From Bradyrhizobium sp. 164 (GTDB lineage: Bacteria > Pseudomonadota > Alphaproteobacteria > Rhizobiales > Xanthobacteraceae): 64,000 nucleotides of DNA. Location: contig NZ_JADPKA010000097.1 in NCBI RefSeq assembly GCF_023073715.1, positions 230,315-294,314 on the forward strand. The letters are read 5' to 3'. The translations under genes and the position numbers were made by a program. The notes beneath the pieces were generated by a model. It saw only the letters and a list, made by a program, of their open reading frames with translations, did not search any database and was not told the origin of the DNA. Below, piece after piece: positions 16,422 to 24,947 of this stretch (within the stretch, counting starts at the first letter, position 1; every line of letters starts with the position of its first letter).

Positions 16422-17270
16422 CTATGGAGTTGGCTGAAGTATCACGTTGTCGATAAGCCGCGTCGAGCCGACATAGGCGGCCACGCACAGCGCCGCGGGG
16501 CGGTGCAGCGGACTTGACGCGGGCTTGAGCGTGTCGCCGTCGACGAGCTCGAGGTATTGCAGCTGATCAATCGTTTCCAAATGCCTCTTGGCGATTGCAA
16601 CCAGCTTGTCCACGTTCCGCTCTCCCAAGCCGAACGCCTCCGCTGCGGCGAACAGTCCACGACTGATGGCGAGGGCCTGCCCCCGATCTTCCTCGCTGAG
16701 ATACCGGTTACGGCTGCTCATTGCGAGACGGTCCGCCTCCCGAACGGTCTGCACGGTCACGATCTCGATCGGCAGATTCAGATCGATGGCCATCCGACGC
16801 ACGACCGCACACTGCTGAAAATCCTTTTGCCCGAAGAACGCGACGTCCGGCTGCACCATATTGAACAGCTTGCATACAACCGTCGCAACCCCACGAAAAT
16901 GTCCCGGTCTGAAAGCGCCGCAAAGCGGTTTCGCGAGCTCGCCTGGTTCGACGAAGGTCTCGAATTGAGCAGGATAGATTTCTTGTGAAACCGGCGCGAA
17001 GACGATCGTAACACCGGCATCGCGGCATAGCTTCTCATCGCGCTGGAAGTCGCGCGGATACGTACTTAGATCCTCGCGTGGCCCGAACTGGGTGGGATTG
17101 ACGAAGATGCTGACCACGGTGACGTCGCATTGCGCCCGGCTGGCCTCGATCAGCGCCAAATGGCCGTCGTGCAGATAGCCCATTGTCGGTACAAGTCCGA
17201 CACGTTTGTCGGCTCTGTGAGCGTCCGCGAGCGCGCGGCGAAGCTCGGCGACCGTCGTGATTGTCTGCAT
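16422..17270 (-). CDS. panC: Pantothenate synthetase (pantoate--beta-alanine ligase)
   Basis: Joins pantoate to beta-alanine with ATP to give pantothenate. The 282-residue protein has the nucleotidyltransferase HIGH-type motif MGYLHDGH at residues 30-37, VSIFVNPTQFGP shortly after, FFGQKDFQQ and the AMSSRNRYLS loop, all diagnostic of PanC. It starts 2 bases after the panB stop, so the two are co-translated. It closes a panD-panB-panC cluster that makes the whole beta-alanine/pantoate branch except ketopantoate reductase. Confidence 0.97.
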   Translation of the reverse strand: MQTITTVAELRRALADAHRADKRVGLVPTMGYLHDGHLALIEASRAQCDVTVVSIFVNPTQFGPREDLSTYPRDFQRDEKLCRDAGVTIVFAPVSQEIYPAQFETFVEPGELAKPLCGAFRPGHFRGVATVVCKLFNMVQPDVAFFGQKDFQQCAVVRRMAIDLNLPIEIVTVQTVREADRLAMSSRNRYLSEEDRGQALAISRGLFAAAEAFGLGERNVDKLVAIAKRHLETIDQLQYLELVDGDTLKPASSPLHRPAALCVAAYVGSTRLIDNVILQPTP

Positions 17271-17272
17271 TT

Positions 17273-18157
17273 CTACGCTTCACATCGGGTTCGGTTGGAA
17301 GGCGCCCAGTTTGCGATCGTCTCACCTATGCCTTCGGGAAGCCGATAGGATTCTTGCGGTGCCGGAAATGTACCGTTGCGGACATCGGCAACCCAACGCG
17401 ACAGCGCCTCCTGCAACACCCGAAAGCCGTCGGCGTAGGTCCGAACGAATCTCGGGACATGGCCTTCAATCAAGCCGAGCACGTCGTGGAACACCAGCAC
17501 CTGCCCCGAACAACCAGGACCTGCGCCAATCCCGATGGTCGGTATCGTCAGCGTTTCCGTCGCTCGCGCAGCGAGCTCGGTCGGGATGCCTTCCAGGACC
17601 AGAGCGAAGCAGCCGGCCTCCTGCAGGCGATGGGCGTCGTCGAGCAGGCGCAAGGCGTCATCGGCCTTGCGGCCCTGCACCTTGAATCCGCCCATTGCAT
17701 TGACGCTCTGCGGGGTCAGGCCGAGATGACCCATCACGGGAATCTCGCACTCGACCAGGGCACGTATCATTGCGACGCGTTTGGATCCGCCCTCGAGCTT
17801 CACGGCGTCAGCGCCACGCTGCAGGAAACCTCCGGCGTTACGTATCGTGTCCTCGGGACTGAGGTGAAAGCTCAGAAATGGCATATCGGCCACGAGCAAG
17901 GCTCGAGGCTTCGCACGCGCAACCGCCTCGAGATGGTGATTCATCATCGCCATGCTGACTGGCAGCGTATTGTCGAATCCGAGGCAGACGTTGCCGACGC
18001 TGTCTCCGACAAGGATCATATCCACGATGGGATCCGCAATGCGTGCGGTGACCGCATCATAGGCGGTCGTCATCACGAGGCGCCGCCCCTCCTCCTTCCA
18101 CAGCTGCAGCCTTGGAAGCGTGACCCGCTCGAACGCCGTTTCGGACCTGTGGCTCAT
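17273..18157 (-). CDS. panB: Ketopantoate hydroxymethyltransferase
   Basis: Transfers a hydroxymethyl group from 5,10-methylene-tetrahydrofolate to 2-oxoisovalerate, giving ketopantoate. The 294-residue protein starts MSHRSETAFERVTLPRLQLW after a TAGGAG site; an in-frame upstream extension is unlike the family. Conserved segments MTTAYDAVTARI, DMILVGDSVGN, GADAVKLEGG, MGHLGLTPQSV and FALVLEGIP are present. It lies between panD and panC on the same strand. Confidence 0.97.
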   Translation of the reverse strand: MSHRSETAFERVTLPRLQLWKEEGRRLVMTTAYDAVTARIADPIVDMILVGDSVGNVCLGFDNTLPVSMAMMNHHLEAVARAKPRALLVADMPFLSFHLSPEDTIRNAGGFLQRGADAVKLEGGSKRVAMIRALVECEIPVMGHLGLTPQSVNAMGGFKVQGRKADDALRLLDDAHRLQEAGCFALVLEGIPTELAARATETLTIPTIGIGAGPGCSGQVLVFHDVLGLIEGHVPRFVRTYADGFRVLQEALSRWVADVRNGTFPAPQESYRLPEGIGETIANWAPSNRTRCEA

Positions 18158-18182
18158 ATCCACTCCTACCGTAAGACTGACA

Positions 18183-18638
18183 TCAGTTCGATTCTGCGGC
18201 ACGAAGTGGTATGGTCTTGGCGTCGCCTGCCTCGCCCAGGATTTCGAAGCAATAGCGCTTGGCACAATCCCGAGTGACGGAATAGGTCATGCGATCGGTA
18301 ATGTGGTTGTCGCGATCGAAGGCAAGAATTCTTGGTTTCAGCCGAACGATTTCCGCCCCATCCACGTACGTCGAACTGCAGACGATGATCTGGTCGCCGA
18401 CGTGGCAGGTGCGCGCAGCGGCACCATTGAGGACACAACAACGTGAGCCGGGTTCGCCAAAGATGACATAGGTCGAAATTCGCGCGCCGGAATTCTTGTT
18501 CCAGATCTCCACGAATTCCATCGGCAGAATCCCCGCCTCATGGCACTGATCCGGATCGAGCGTAATCGAGCCGTGATAGTGAAGATTGGCCTCCGTGACA
18601 TGGATGCCGTGAAGTTTGGCGGCGAGCACCTTTTTCAT
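18183..18638 (-). CDS. panD: Aspartate 1-decarboxylase
   Basis: Pyruvoyl enzyme that makes beta-alanine from aspartate. From the ATG at 18638 the protein is 151 residues and starts MKKVLAAKLHGIHVTEANLH. The self-cleavage site is Gly23-Ser24 in YHGSITLD. The conserved GARISTYVI, NGAAART and GDQIIV segments follow. The tail after about residue 115 is longer than in the 126-residue E. coli protein. It lies 25 bases upstream of panB, so panD-panB-panC is very likely one operon. Confidence 0.93.
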   Translation of the reverse strand: MKKVLAAKLHGIHVTEANLHYHGSITLDPDQCHEAGILPMEFVEIWNKNSGARISTYVIFGEPGSRCCVLNGAAARTCHVGDQIIVCSSTYVDGAEIVRLKPRILAFDRDNHITDRMTYSVTRDCAKRYCFEILGEAGDAKTIPLRAAESN

Positions 18639-18899
18639 CTGAAAGTTCCGTCGAACCTCGCACGCATCCCCAAAGCCGGGCATTCCTACGGAGCACGAGA
18701 TAAAACTGTCAACCTCGATGAGCAAAATGAAACATATCTCTAAAAAATGGCGACCCAACGCATAAAAACGTCCAATGGTCGCGCGATCATCACGTAAGAA
18801 CTTCCTACCCAATCGCCATGTGAAAGGCGGAGTTGCCTCGAGCTGGGCGCCGACGTCTCAATTACCCGCGAGCGATGCGCCGCTGGCAGGAACGTCCGG

Positions 18900-20588
18900 T
18901 CAGGCGGCTCGCATTTTGGTCAGAAATTGGTCTACCGCCGTACGCAGCATATCCGACTGATTCTCCAACCCACGCGCATTAGTGAGAACCTCGCCGGCTG
19001 CTGTACCAGTGGCGGCCGCTGCGGTGCTGACGTTGCCTATATGCACTCTGATTTCGTTGGAACCCGCGGCGACGGACTGGATGTTGCGCGCAATTTCGCT
19101 TGTCATAGCACTCTGCTCTTCGACCGCGGAGGAAATGCTCAGCGTGATGTCACTCATCCTGACGATCGTTTGCGTAATTCCGTTGATGGCGAGAACTGCG
19201 TCGTTTGTAGTTGCCTGCATGGTCTCGACCTGCGCGGAGATCTCCTCCGTTGCCTTTGCCGTCTGATTGGCAAGCGCTTTAACCTCGGCTGCCACGACAG
19301 CAAATCCGCGTCCGGCGTCGCCGGCACGTGCCGCTTCGATCGTCGCGTTGAGGGCAAGGAGATTGGTCTGCGTGGCGATACTATGGATGAGTTGGACAAC
19401 TTCGCCGATCTTTTCGGCTCCGCTTGCCAGGACCTGCACCGTAGCGTTTGTGCGCTCAGCGTCACCAACAGCTTGGCGCGCGACCTCGGTCGACTGCAAC
19501 ACCTGTTGCGATATCTCCCTTACCGACGCAGATAATTCCTCGGCGGCGGCGGCTACCATTTCGACGTTCCCGGACGCTTTTTCTGACGCAGCGTCGACGG
19601 TGGACGCGCGCAGACTGGCATCGCTGGCGGTCGTGGTCATAATATCCGCTGTGCCCTGCATATCGGCGGCTGAAGCGGCGACCGCACGAACGATGCCATC
19701 GACGCTTTGCTCAAAATCATTCGCAATGCTCTCCAAGGTGGCACGGCGCTCGGCAGCCGTGCGACGTTGAGCTTCGGCCTCGACCAGCTCCAGCCCCCGA
19801 ATACGAATCGTGTTGTCCTTGAACACTTGGACGGTCGCGGCCATTGCGCCGATCTCATCTTTCCGACCTACACCTGGAATGTCCTGTTCGAGTTCGCCGT
19901 CAGCGAGCCGCCTCATGCACGTGCCAAGTGCTGCCAACGGTTTAGTGATGCTGCGGCCGAGGAACCAGGCGATGACACCCGAGACCAGTCCGATCACGAT
20001 GATGGCACCCCCGAGCGACCACATGATCGGTTGCAGCTTGGCATCAAGATCATCCAGATACGCGCCGGAACCGACGAACATGTCCCATCCGGGAATGCCT
20101 ACCGCGTAGGACAGCTTCCTGATCGGCTCCTTTTCGCCGGGCCTCATAAACTCGTAACGCAGCACGACATCGCCGTTCGCCGCCACGCCGTCCCGCAGTT
20201 CGCGGATCAGCGCACGTCCGTTGGTCTTGCCGTCAAGACGATTGACCCCAATTGTCTTTGGATCCTGAGAGGCAACCGCGACACCTTCCATCGTATTTGC
20301 AAAAATATAGCCCGCGCCCTTGTCATACGTCATCGTCTGAGCACGGCGGGAAAATTCAGCAATTGCAGCCTCTTTGGTGAGTTGGCCTGCCTCGACTTGC
20401 TTCTGCAAGCCTAATGCAAAGTTCTTGGCGATCTCGACGATGGCGCGGGTCTGTTCGACACGCGAATTGATCATTTCCTTCTGCATCAAATAGCCCGCAA
20501 GCAATCCAGCTGAGAAGAGGCCCAGCATCGAGATCGCAACTAGAATGCTGATCTTGGGAGTGATCGGCATGTTATTGAGTGATTTCAA
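18900..20588 (-). CDS. Methyl-accepting chemotaxis protein with single Cache sensor
   Basis: A 562-residue chemoreceptor: membrane helix at about 13-34, a periplasmic single-Cache domain to about residue 190, a second helix (GGAIIVIGLVSGVIAWFLGR), a HAMP domain and the cytoplasmic signalling coiled coil with TNLLALNATIEAARAGDAGR at its tip. I favour the TTG at 20588 (reading MKSLNNMPITPK), which has GGAGA upstream and the N terminus usual for this type; the ATG at 20570 has no ribosome site. A CTTGTATACAAG palindrome like those in front of the nicotinate operon lies 51-62 bases upstream, suggesting that it senses nicotinate or a related compound. Confidence 0.92.
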   Translation of the reverse strand: MKSLNNMPITPKISILVAISMLGLFSAGLLAGYLMQKEMINSRVEQTRAIVEIAKNFALGLQKQVEAGQLTKEAAIAEFSRRAQTMTYDKGAGYIFANTMEGVAVASQDPKTIGVNRLDGKTNGRALIRELRDGVAANGDVVLRYEFMRPGEKEPIRKLSYAVGIPGWDMFVGSGAYLDDLDAKLQPIMWSLGGAIIVIGLVSGVIAWFLGRSITKPLAALGTCMRRLADGELEQDIPGVGRKDEIGAMAATVQVFKDNTIRIRGLELVEAEAQRRTAAERRATLESIANDFEQSVDGIVRAVAASAADMQGTADIMTTTASDASLRASTVDAASEKASGNVEMVAAAAEELSASVREISQQVLQSTEVARQAVGDAERTNATVQVLASGAEKIGEVVQLIHSIATQTNLLALNATIEAARAGDAGRGFAVVAAEVKALANQTAKATEEISAQVETMQATTNDAVLAINGITQTIVRMSDITLSISSAVEEQSAMTSEIARNIQSVAAGSNEIRVHIGNVSTAAAATGTAAGEVLTNARGLENQSDMLRTAVDQFLTKMRAA

Positions 20589-20638
20589 GGAACGTCTCCA
20601 AGGCAACTGCCCGGCGGGCTCAGGCGCATAGATTATTG

Positions 20639-20650
20639 CTTGTATACAAG
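20639..20650. promoter_or_regulatory. NicR-type operator upstream of the chemoreceptor
   Basis: A perfect 12-base palindrome, CTTGTATACAAG, in the 225-base gap upstream of the chemoreceptor gene. It shares the CTTG-N4-CAAG core with the two palindromes in front of the nicotinate hydroxylase operon 9.7 kb away, and I take it as a site for the same MarR-type regulator. Confidence 0.65.
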
Positions 20651-20813
20651 TGATCTGTTTAGGTTTCGTTACAGCCGCTACAAGTCGGCCAACACTTGCG
20701 CCATGTTGACCAGGATCGGACGACGGAGTGCCAGCTCCTTTCCACTGCGCATGCATCGACGAGATGAGCAGGTCGACAACCCTCATCTCGCCGGTCAAGC
20801 CCTTCCACCAGCG

Positions 20814-22163
20814 TCAAACGCTCGACACCGACGCAGCCTTCATCGTGGCCTCCGTTTCCGTGTCGACCTTGAAGCCCTTCGCGGACAAATCCCGGCCGAG
20901 GGTCTCGGGCAGCAAAAGAGAGGCGAGAATGAAGACGGCCGCAGCGGGAAGGGCCACCGCAACCATGCCGTTGAGAAGGCTTCCGCCGAAATGGGCGGCC
21001 GCAAGTGGCACGATCACAGGGGCTATGCTGCCGAGCCCGCGACCTCCCATATAGAATGTAGACACCGCTGTCGCACGCAGGTTGACCGGATAGAGTTCCG
21101 AGATCCAGACGCCCGTCACACCCAGCGCGACGTTGCCAATGCCGAAGCCGATGTAGAGCCAGAACATCGGCCACTCAGTCTTCGATCCCACGTAGAGCTG
21201 GCTCCCCCACACAGCCATACCGACCAAAGACCCGACCCAGAACAGCGCGGGCACGAGGGCTCCGAAGCGGCGGCCAGCCCTGTCATTGAAAAAGCCGTTC
21301 GCGAGGTAGCAAATGCCGCTGACCACCGAGAGCAGAACGGCTGTCGTGCGAACGACATCACCTGGCGTATGCATATCGCGCAGCAGCAGTGTCGGAATAA
21401 AGGAGACGACGCTGTAGTAGCAGAGCATGTAGCTCATCAGCCATACGAAGGCGATGACGGTCTGCCGTGCCAGCCCATTGCGGAAGAGATCCGCAAGGGG
21501 AAGTGTGCGGGCTTCTGCGGTGACCTGACTGGCCTTGCGTTGCGCCTCATACTCCAGCCAGATCTTGGATTCAGGCATAAAGAAACGAATGAAGATGATC
21601 AGCAGGATGGGCACACCGCCACTCAGTAGGCCGATGCGCCAGCTCCACTCGTCGCTGAACGTCGCAATCAGCCAGATGCCAACGATTGAAGCCGTGGATG
21701 ACGCGATCACGGCACAGCCTTGGAGCGCAGCCGCGCCCAAACCTCGGCTGCTCTTTTTCCAGGCCTCGTTGAAGAGCACCATGCCTACGCCATACTCGCC
21801 GCCAAGACCGATGCCGGTGATCAACCGCAGCACGGCAAGCGACCAGTAATTCCATGCGAAGGCCGAAATGATCGCGGCAACCGAGAACAGCGCGATTGTG
21901 AGTTGAAGCGAGGTCTTTCGGCCAAGTCGATCACCAACGATGCCAAACAGCGCGCCGCCAATGGCCGATCCGAACAATGTCAGAGCTTGCAGTGAACCGA
22001 CCTCGGCCAACGATAGCGACATCGACCGTTGGATCGCGGGCAAAAGAAACGGAAAGATCAGAACGTCGTAGAAGTCGAGAATGTAGCCCAGCATCGCCGA
22101 GATCATAATCGAATACCGTTGCCTCGCCGTGTAATCTTCCGAAGTTCCGATCGCCGTAGACAT
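20814..22163 (-). CDS. MFS transporter, probable nicotinate or aromatic-acid importer
   Basis: A 449-residue, 12-helix major facilitator protein. The loop-2 motif GDRLGRKTSLQLTIALFS and the repeat NDRAGRRFG are present, and the N terminus with GYILDFYDVLIFPFLLPAIQ resembles the aromatic-acid/proton symporter and metabolite-proton symporter families. It lies directly downstream of nicX on the same strand (114-base gap). Its place at the end of a nicotinate catabolic run makes uptake of nicotinate or a hydroxylated derivative the natural guess; the substrate is inferred from context only. Confidence 0.85.
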   Translation of the reverse strand: MSTAIGTSEDYTARQRYSIMISAMLGYILDFYDVLIFPFLLPAIQRSMSLSLAEVGSLQALTLFGSAIGGALFGIVGDRLGRKTSLQLTIALFSVAAIISAFAWNYWSLAVLRLITGIGLGGEYGVGMVLFNEAWKKSSRGLGAAALQGCAVIASSTASIVGIWLIATFSDEWSWRIGLLSGGVPILLIIFIRFFMPESKIWLEYEAQRKASQVTAEARTLPLADLFRNGLARQTVIAFVWLMSYMLCYYSVVSFIPTLLLRDMHTPGDVVRTTAVLLSVVSGICYLANGFFNDRAGRRFGALVPALFWVGSLVGMAVWGSQLYVGSKTEWPMFWLYIGFGIGNVALGVTGVWISELYPVNLRATAVSTFYMGGRGLGSIAPVIVPLAAAHFGGSLLNGMVAVALPAAAVFILASLLLPETLGRDLSAKGFKVDTETEATMKAASVSSV

Positions 22164-22277
22164 GTGGTGCGCTTCCCGTTGAGAGAACTGGACAATTGAT
22201 GGTCGTTATCGAAACGCTTTCCGCGTCGTTGGGAGTCGCAAATGCGGCTCCGGGCACCGATTTTGATGCGCGGGGGC

Positions 22278-23330
22278 CTAGCGGCCCGGCGCTCTCAATT
22301 CCGGATAAGCAAAGTCGCCCTTGTCGAGGATGTGGATATCGTCGAGCCACAGGCTGCAGCCGCGAAGCGGGATGTCCAAATGACACGGCGTGTCATTCGT
22401 ACCGCCGAGCTCTGTGTTCGGACCCGTCGAGAACAGGACGTTCCCGTAGAAGGAAAGCGCATTCATGATGTGCTCCGACGCGACTACCTGGGAGGCCGCG
22501 ATGTGGTGCCAGGTAGCACGCTCGTTCGATCCCCAGCCGATATGCGAGATCGCCCAGCCGCGCGGATCGCCGAAACTGTCGATATAGTTTTTGATGAGGA
22601 GCGCGTCGGTGCCCTCGCCCTTGAGGTCGACGATATAACCGCCCTTCACGGTCAGCGTGACCGGCGACTGGATGTAACGCTTGAACGCGCAGAGGATGTC
22701 ACCGGGCATCAGCACGACCGTGCCGTTGACGTCGCCATCGGTCGCCTGAGTGAAGGCAAAGCCTGACGGGAAATGATCCCAGCGCCCGGGCTCATCCGTG
22801 TATCCGTATTCGGAAATGACCGGGTATTGCTTCAGGCCATAAGTTACGTCCGTTCCGCCGGGCGACGTGATCCGCATTTTGCTGGCCGACTGGAGGAGGG
22901 TTCGAGAAAGCTCCGTTCGCCGGCGCAGATCTTCGGTCGGGAACATCTTCTTGAGGATGTGGAACGGCTCCATCACGCGCAAGATGCGCGTGCCCGCTTC
23001 CTGAATTTCGGCTTGCTCGCGAGAGAACAGCAACCCCAGGAGATCGATCACCATGTCCACGCGCTTGAGCGTATCGATCGCCGGCTGGTTGCCCGTGAGC
23101 GCATGCCGGCCCTGCAGGCCTGCGACCTTGCCCTGGCCGTATTTGGGCACGTTGAGATGAAAGGTCGTTGCGCCGAGGCTCTGCGCGGCCAGCATGAAGG
23201 CCTGGGCGTATTCCTGCTGATCCTCGCCGCCGCTCAGGACCGCAACGACTTCGCCCTTCTTCACCTTGCAGAGTGTCAGCTCGGCCTTGAAGAGCTCGAG
23301 CATTTCAACATCAACGATTTGTCGGGACAT
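22278..23330 (-). CDS. nicX: 2,5-dihydroxypyridine 5,6-dioxygenase (NicX-like)
   Basis: Opens the ring of 2,5-dihydroxypyridine with O2 to give N-formylmaleamate, using ferrous iron. The 350-residue length equals that of the Pseudomonas enzyme as I know it. The putative iron ligands His263 (SHIGWG), His317 and Asp319 (CHLDIPL) match the two-His one-Asp pattern reported for NicX. I chose the ATG at 23330 with AGGAG upstream; a GTG two codons earlier is possible. It overlaps the end of nicD and belongs to the nic run. Confidence 0.88.
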   Translation of the reverse strand: MSRQIVDVEMLELFKAELTLCKVKKGEVVAVLSGGEDQQEYAQAFMLAAQSLGATTFHLNVPKYGQGKVAGLQGRHALTGNQPAIDTLKRVDMVIDLLGLLFSREQAEIQEAGTRILRVMEPFHILKKMFPTEDLRRRTELSRTLLQSASKMRITSPGGTDVTYGLKQYPVISEYGYTDEPGRWDHFPSGFAFTQATDGDVNGTVVLMPGDILCAFKRYIQSPVTLTVKGGYIVDLKGEGTDALLIKNYIDSFGDPRGWAISHIGWGSNERATWHHIAASQVVASEHIMNALSFYGNVLFSTGPNTELGGTNDTPCHLDIPLRGCSLWLDDIHILDKGDFAYPELRAPGR

Positions 23331-24201
23331 CTTCACTGATCTCCTGTTTGCCGAACGTAGACACGCGGCCGTCGAACCGATCGCGTGGTCGCGCTAGAAG
23401 CTCTTCGACGATCGAAAGGAAGCCCTCGGTATCGTCGATCTGCATTTGGTGACCCGCGCTTTCCAGCGTCCTGATCGCGATCGACGGCAGCAATCCGCGA
23501 ATTTCCGCTTCATCTTCGGGTCGAATGACCCCTCCCCGCCCGGCGACGATCAATGCGGTGGGAACGCCGAGATGGGCGAGGTCGCGGTGGATATCATCGT
23601 CATGAAAGCCTTTATGGCTCTCGATGAGAGCACGCTCGTCGCAGGTATGCATCCACTCGGCCCGAGTGCGGATGTGCAGCTCGGGCCACCGCGGAGCAGA
23701 GGGGCTTCGCAGCGCCGCGTCGGCTTCTCCGCGCTTCGCGCTTTGAAGCAATTTGAGAAGCGGTTCGACCGGAATCGGATAGGCGCGGCGTCCGGGACCG
23801 GAGACCGGCGGATCGACCAGTATCAGTTGGTCCATGGACGATGGCCGCCAACGCGCGGCGCGGATTCCGATGCGGCCGCCCATCGAGTGGCCCAGCAGCG
23901 TATAAGGGCCCATTCCAAGCGCTTCAGCGAACCCGATGAGGTCGGATGCGCATGCGTCGAGCGAATAATTGAGATGCGGGCCGCTTTCGGAAAGGCCGCG
24001 ACCGCGGACATCGAGCACGAAAACGTCGTGTCCGGAGCACAGGCGTTCTGCGATGAAGGCCCATTGCGCCGCAGTCGTCGAGATGCCAGGGACAATGATG
24101 ATCTCCGGCCCGGTCCCGCCGAACCGCAAATAATGCTGCCGAATGCCGTTGGCGTGCACATTGGCGCCGTAAAGCAATCCGGATGCCGCGGCGCCGCTCA
24201 C
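23311..24201 (-). CDS. nicD: N-formylmaleamate deformylase (NicD-like alpha/beta hydrolase)
   Basis: Alpha/beta-hydrolase expected to remove formate from N-formylmaleamate, giving maleamate. The 296-residue protein has the nucleophile elbow GHSMGG at about residue 104, an oxyanion strand IIIVPGIS near residue 37 and the C-terminal AGHQMQIDD catalytic His. The start is GTG, sharing GTGA with the nicF stop; its own 3' end overlaps nicX by 20 bases. Sequence alone says alpha/beta-hydrolase; the specific reaction rests on lying between nicF and nicX. Confidence 0.85.
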   Translation of the reverse strand: MSGAAASGLLYGANVHANGIRQHYLRFGGTGPEIIIVPGISTTAAQWAFIAERLCSGHDVFVLDVRGRGLSESGPHLNYSLDACASDLIGFAEALGMGPYTLLGHSMGGRIGIRAARWRPSSMDQLILVDPPVSGPGRRAYPIPVEPLLKLLQSAKRGEADAALRSPSAPRWPELHIRTRAEWMHTCDERALIESHKGFHDDDIHRDLAHLGVPTALIVAGRGGVIRPEDEAEIRGLLPSIAIRTLESAGHQMQIDDTEGFLSIVEELLARPRDRFDGRVSTFGKQEISEDVPTNR

Positions 24202-24914
24202 GTCTGCTGATCCTTTGTGTGGTCATCCGACAGCGCGCGAAGCCGCTCGATGGCGACCTGCGTCGGCATGACATCCGCGTATTTGCTGGCGATATCGAAC
24301 AGGTTGACGGCGTGAGACGTGGGCGAGCGGTCGTAGACCGCATCGCTCGGCACAATTGACTTGAAGTTCAGTGCGCACGCATCCACAACCGAAGCCCGCA
24401 CGCAGCCGCTGGTCGTGCAGCCGGTCACCACCAGCGAGTCGACGCCGGCACCGATCAGATAGGTCGCAAGCGGAGTGCCGAAGAACGCGCTTGCCTGAGT
24501 TTTCGGCAGCAGCAACTCGCCGGGCTCCGGAGCCACCTCTCGGACGAAGTCGTAGCCCTCGGACGGGATCCGCATGATACCCGGGATCTTCGCCGAAAAC
24601 GCGCCCTGGTCCTGGCCTACCTTCCGCGCGACATGCGGGAAAATCACCGGCCGTTCTTTCTCGCGAAACAGCAGCACCAATTCGGCGATGTGTGCGATCG
24701 CATGCCAACCGGCCTCGCCGCAGCTGGTGGGGTATTGCTTGATCGCGTCGCGGATCGGCATCGGCCGGTCGCCGACCGAACGATACTGCACGTCGATGAC
24801 CAGCAACGCCGGTCGTCTGCCGAATCCCGCCGCACCACCCAGCCCTGCGAGGGCATAGGTTTCGCGCTCGTCCAGCGGTATCACGTCGTCCCAGGGGTGC
24901 CTGGTGCCAGTCAC
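24198..24914 (-). CDS. nicF: Maleamate amidohydrolase (NicF-like, isochorismatase family)
   Basis: Hydrolyses maleamate to maleate and ammonia. The 238-residue isochorismatase-fold protein shows the expected catalytic triad: Asp41 in LLVIDVQ, Lys138 in LPKTQASAFFGT and Cys171 in TTSGCVRAS. The start is a GTG preceded by GGAG. It lies 33 bases after nicC and overlaps nicD by four bases. The maleate product needs an isomerase (NicE) to enter central metabolism, and no such gene is in this window. Confidence 0.88.
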   Translation of the reverse strand: MTGTRHPWDDVIPLDERETYALAGLGGAAGFGRRPALLVIDVQYRSVGDRPMPIRDAIKQYPTSCGEAGWHAIAHIAELVLLFREKERPVIFPHVARKVGQDQGAFSAKIPGIMRIPSEGYDFVREVAPEPGELLLPKTQASAFFGTPLATYLIGAGVDSLVVTGCTTSGCVRASVVDACALNFKSIVPSDAVYDRSPTSHAVNLFDIASKYADVMPTQVAIERLRALSDDHTKDQQT

Positions 24915-24947
24915 TGTTGCGCTCCAGAGGTCACAATCGTGAGCATG

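Noticed and set aside
15866..16517. Overlapping 120-200-codon frames on both strands at the left end of the island
   Set aside because: Three frames are open at once and none resembles a transposase, integrase or other family; better explained by base composition.
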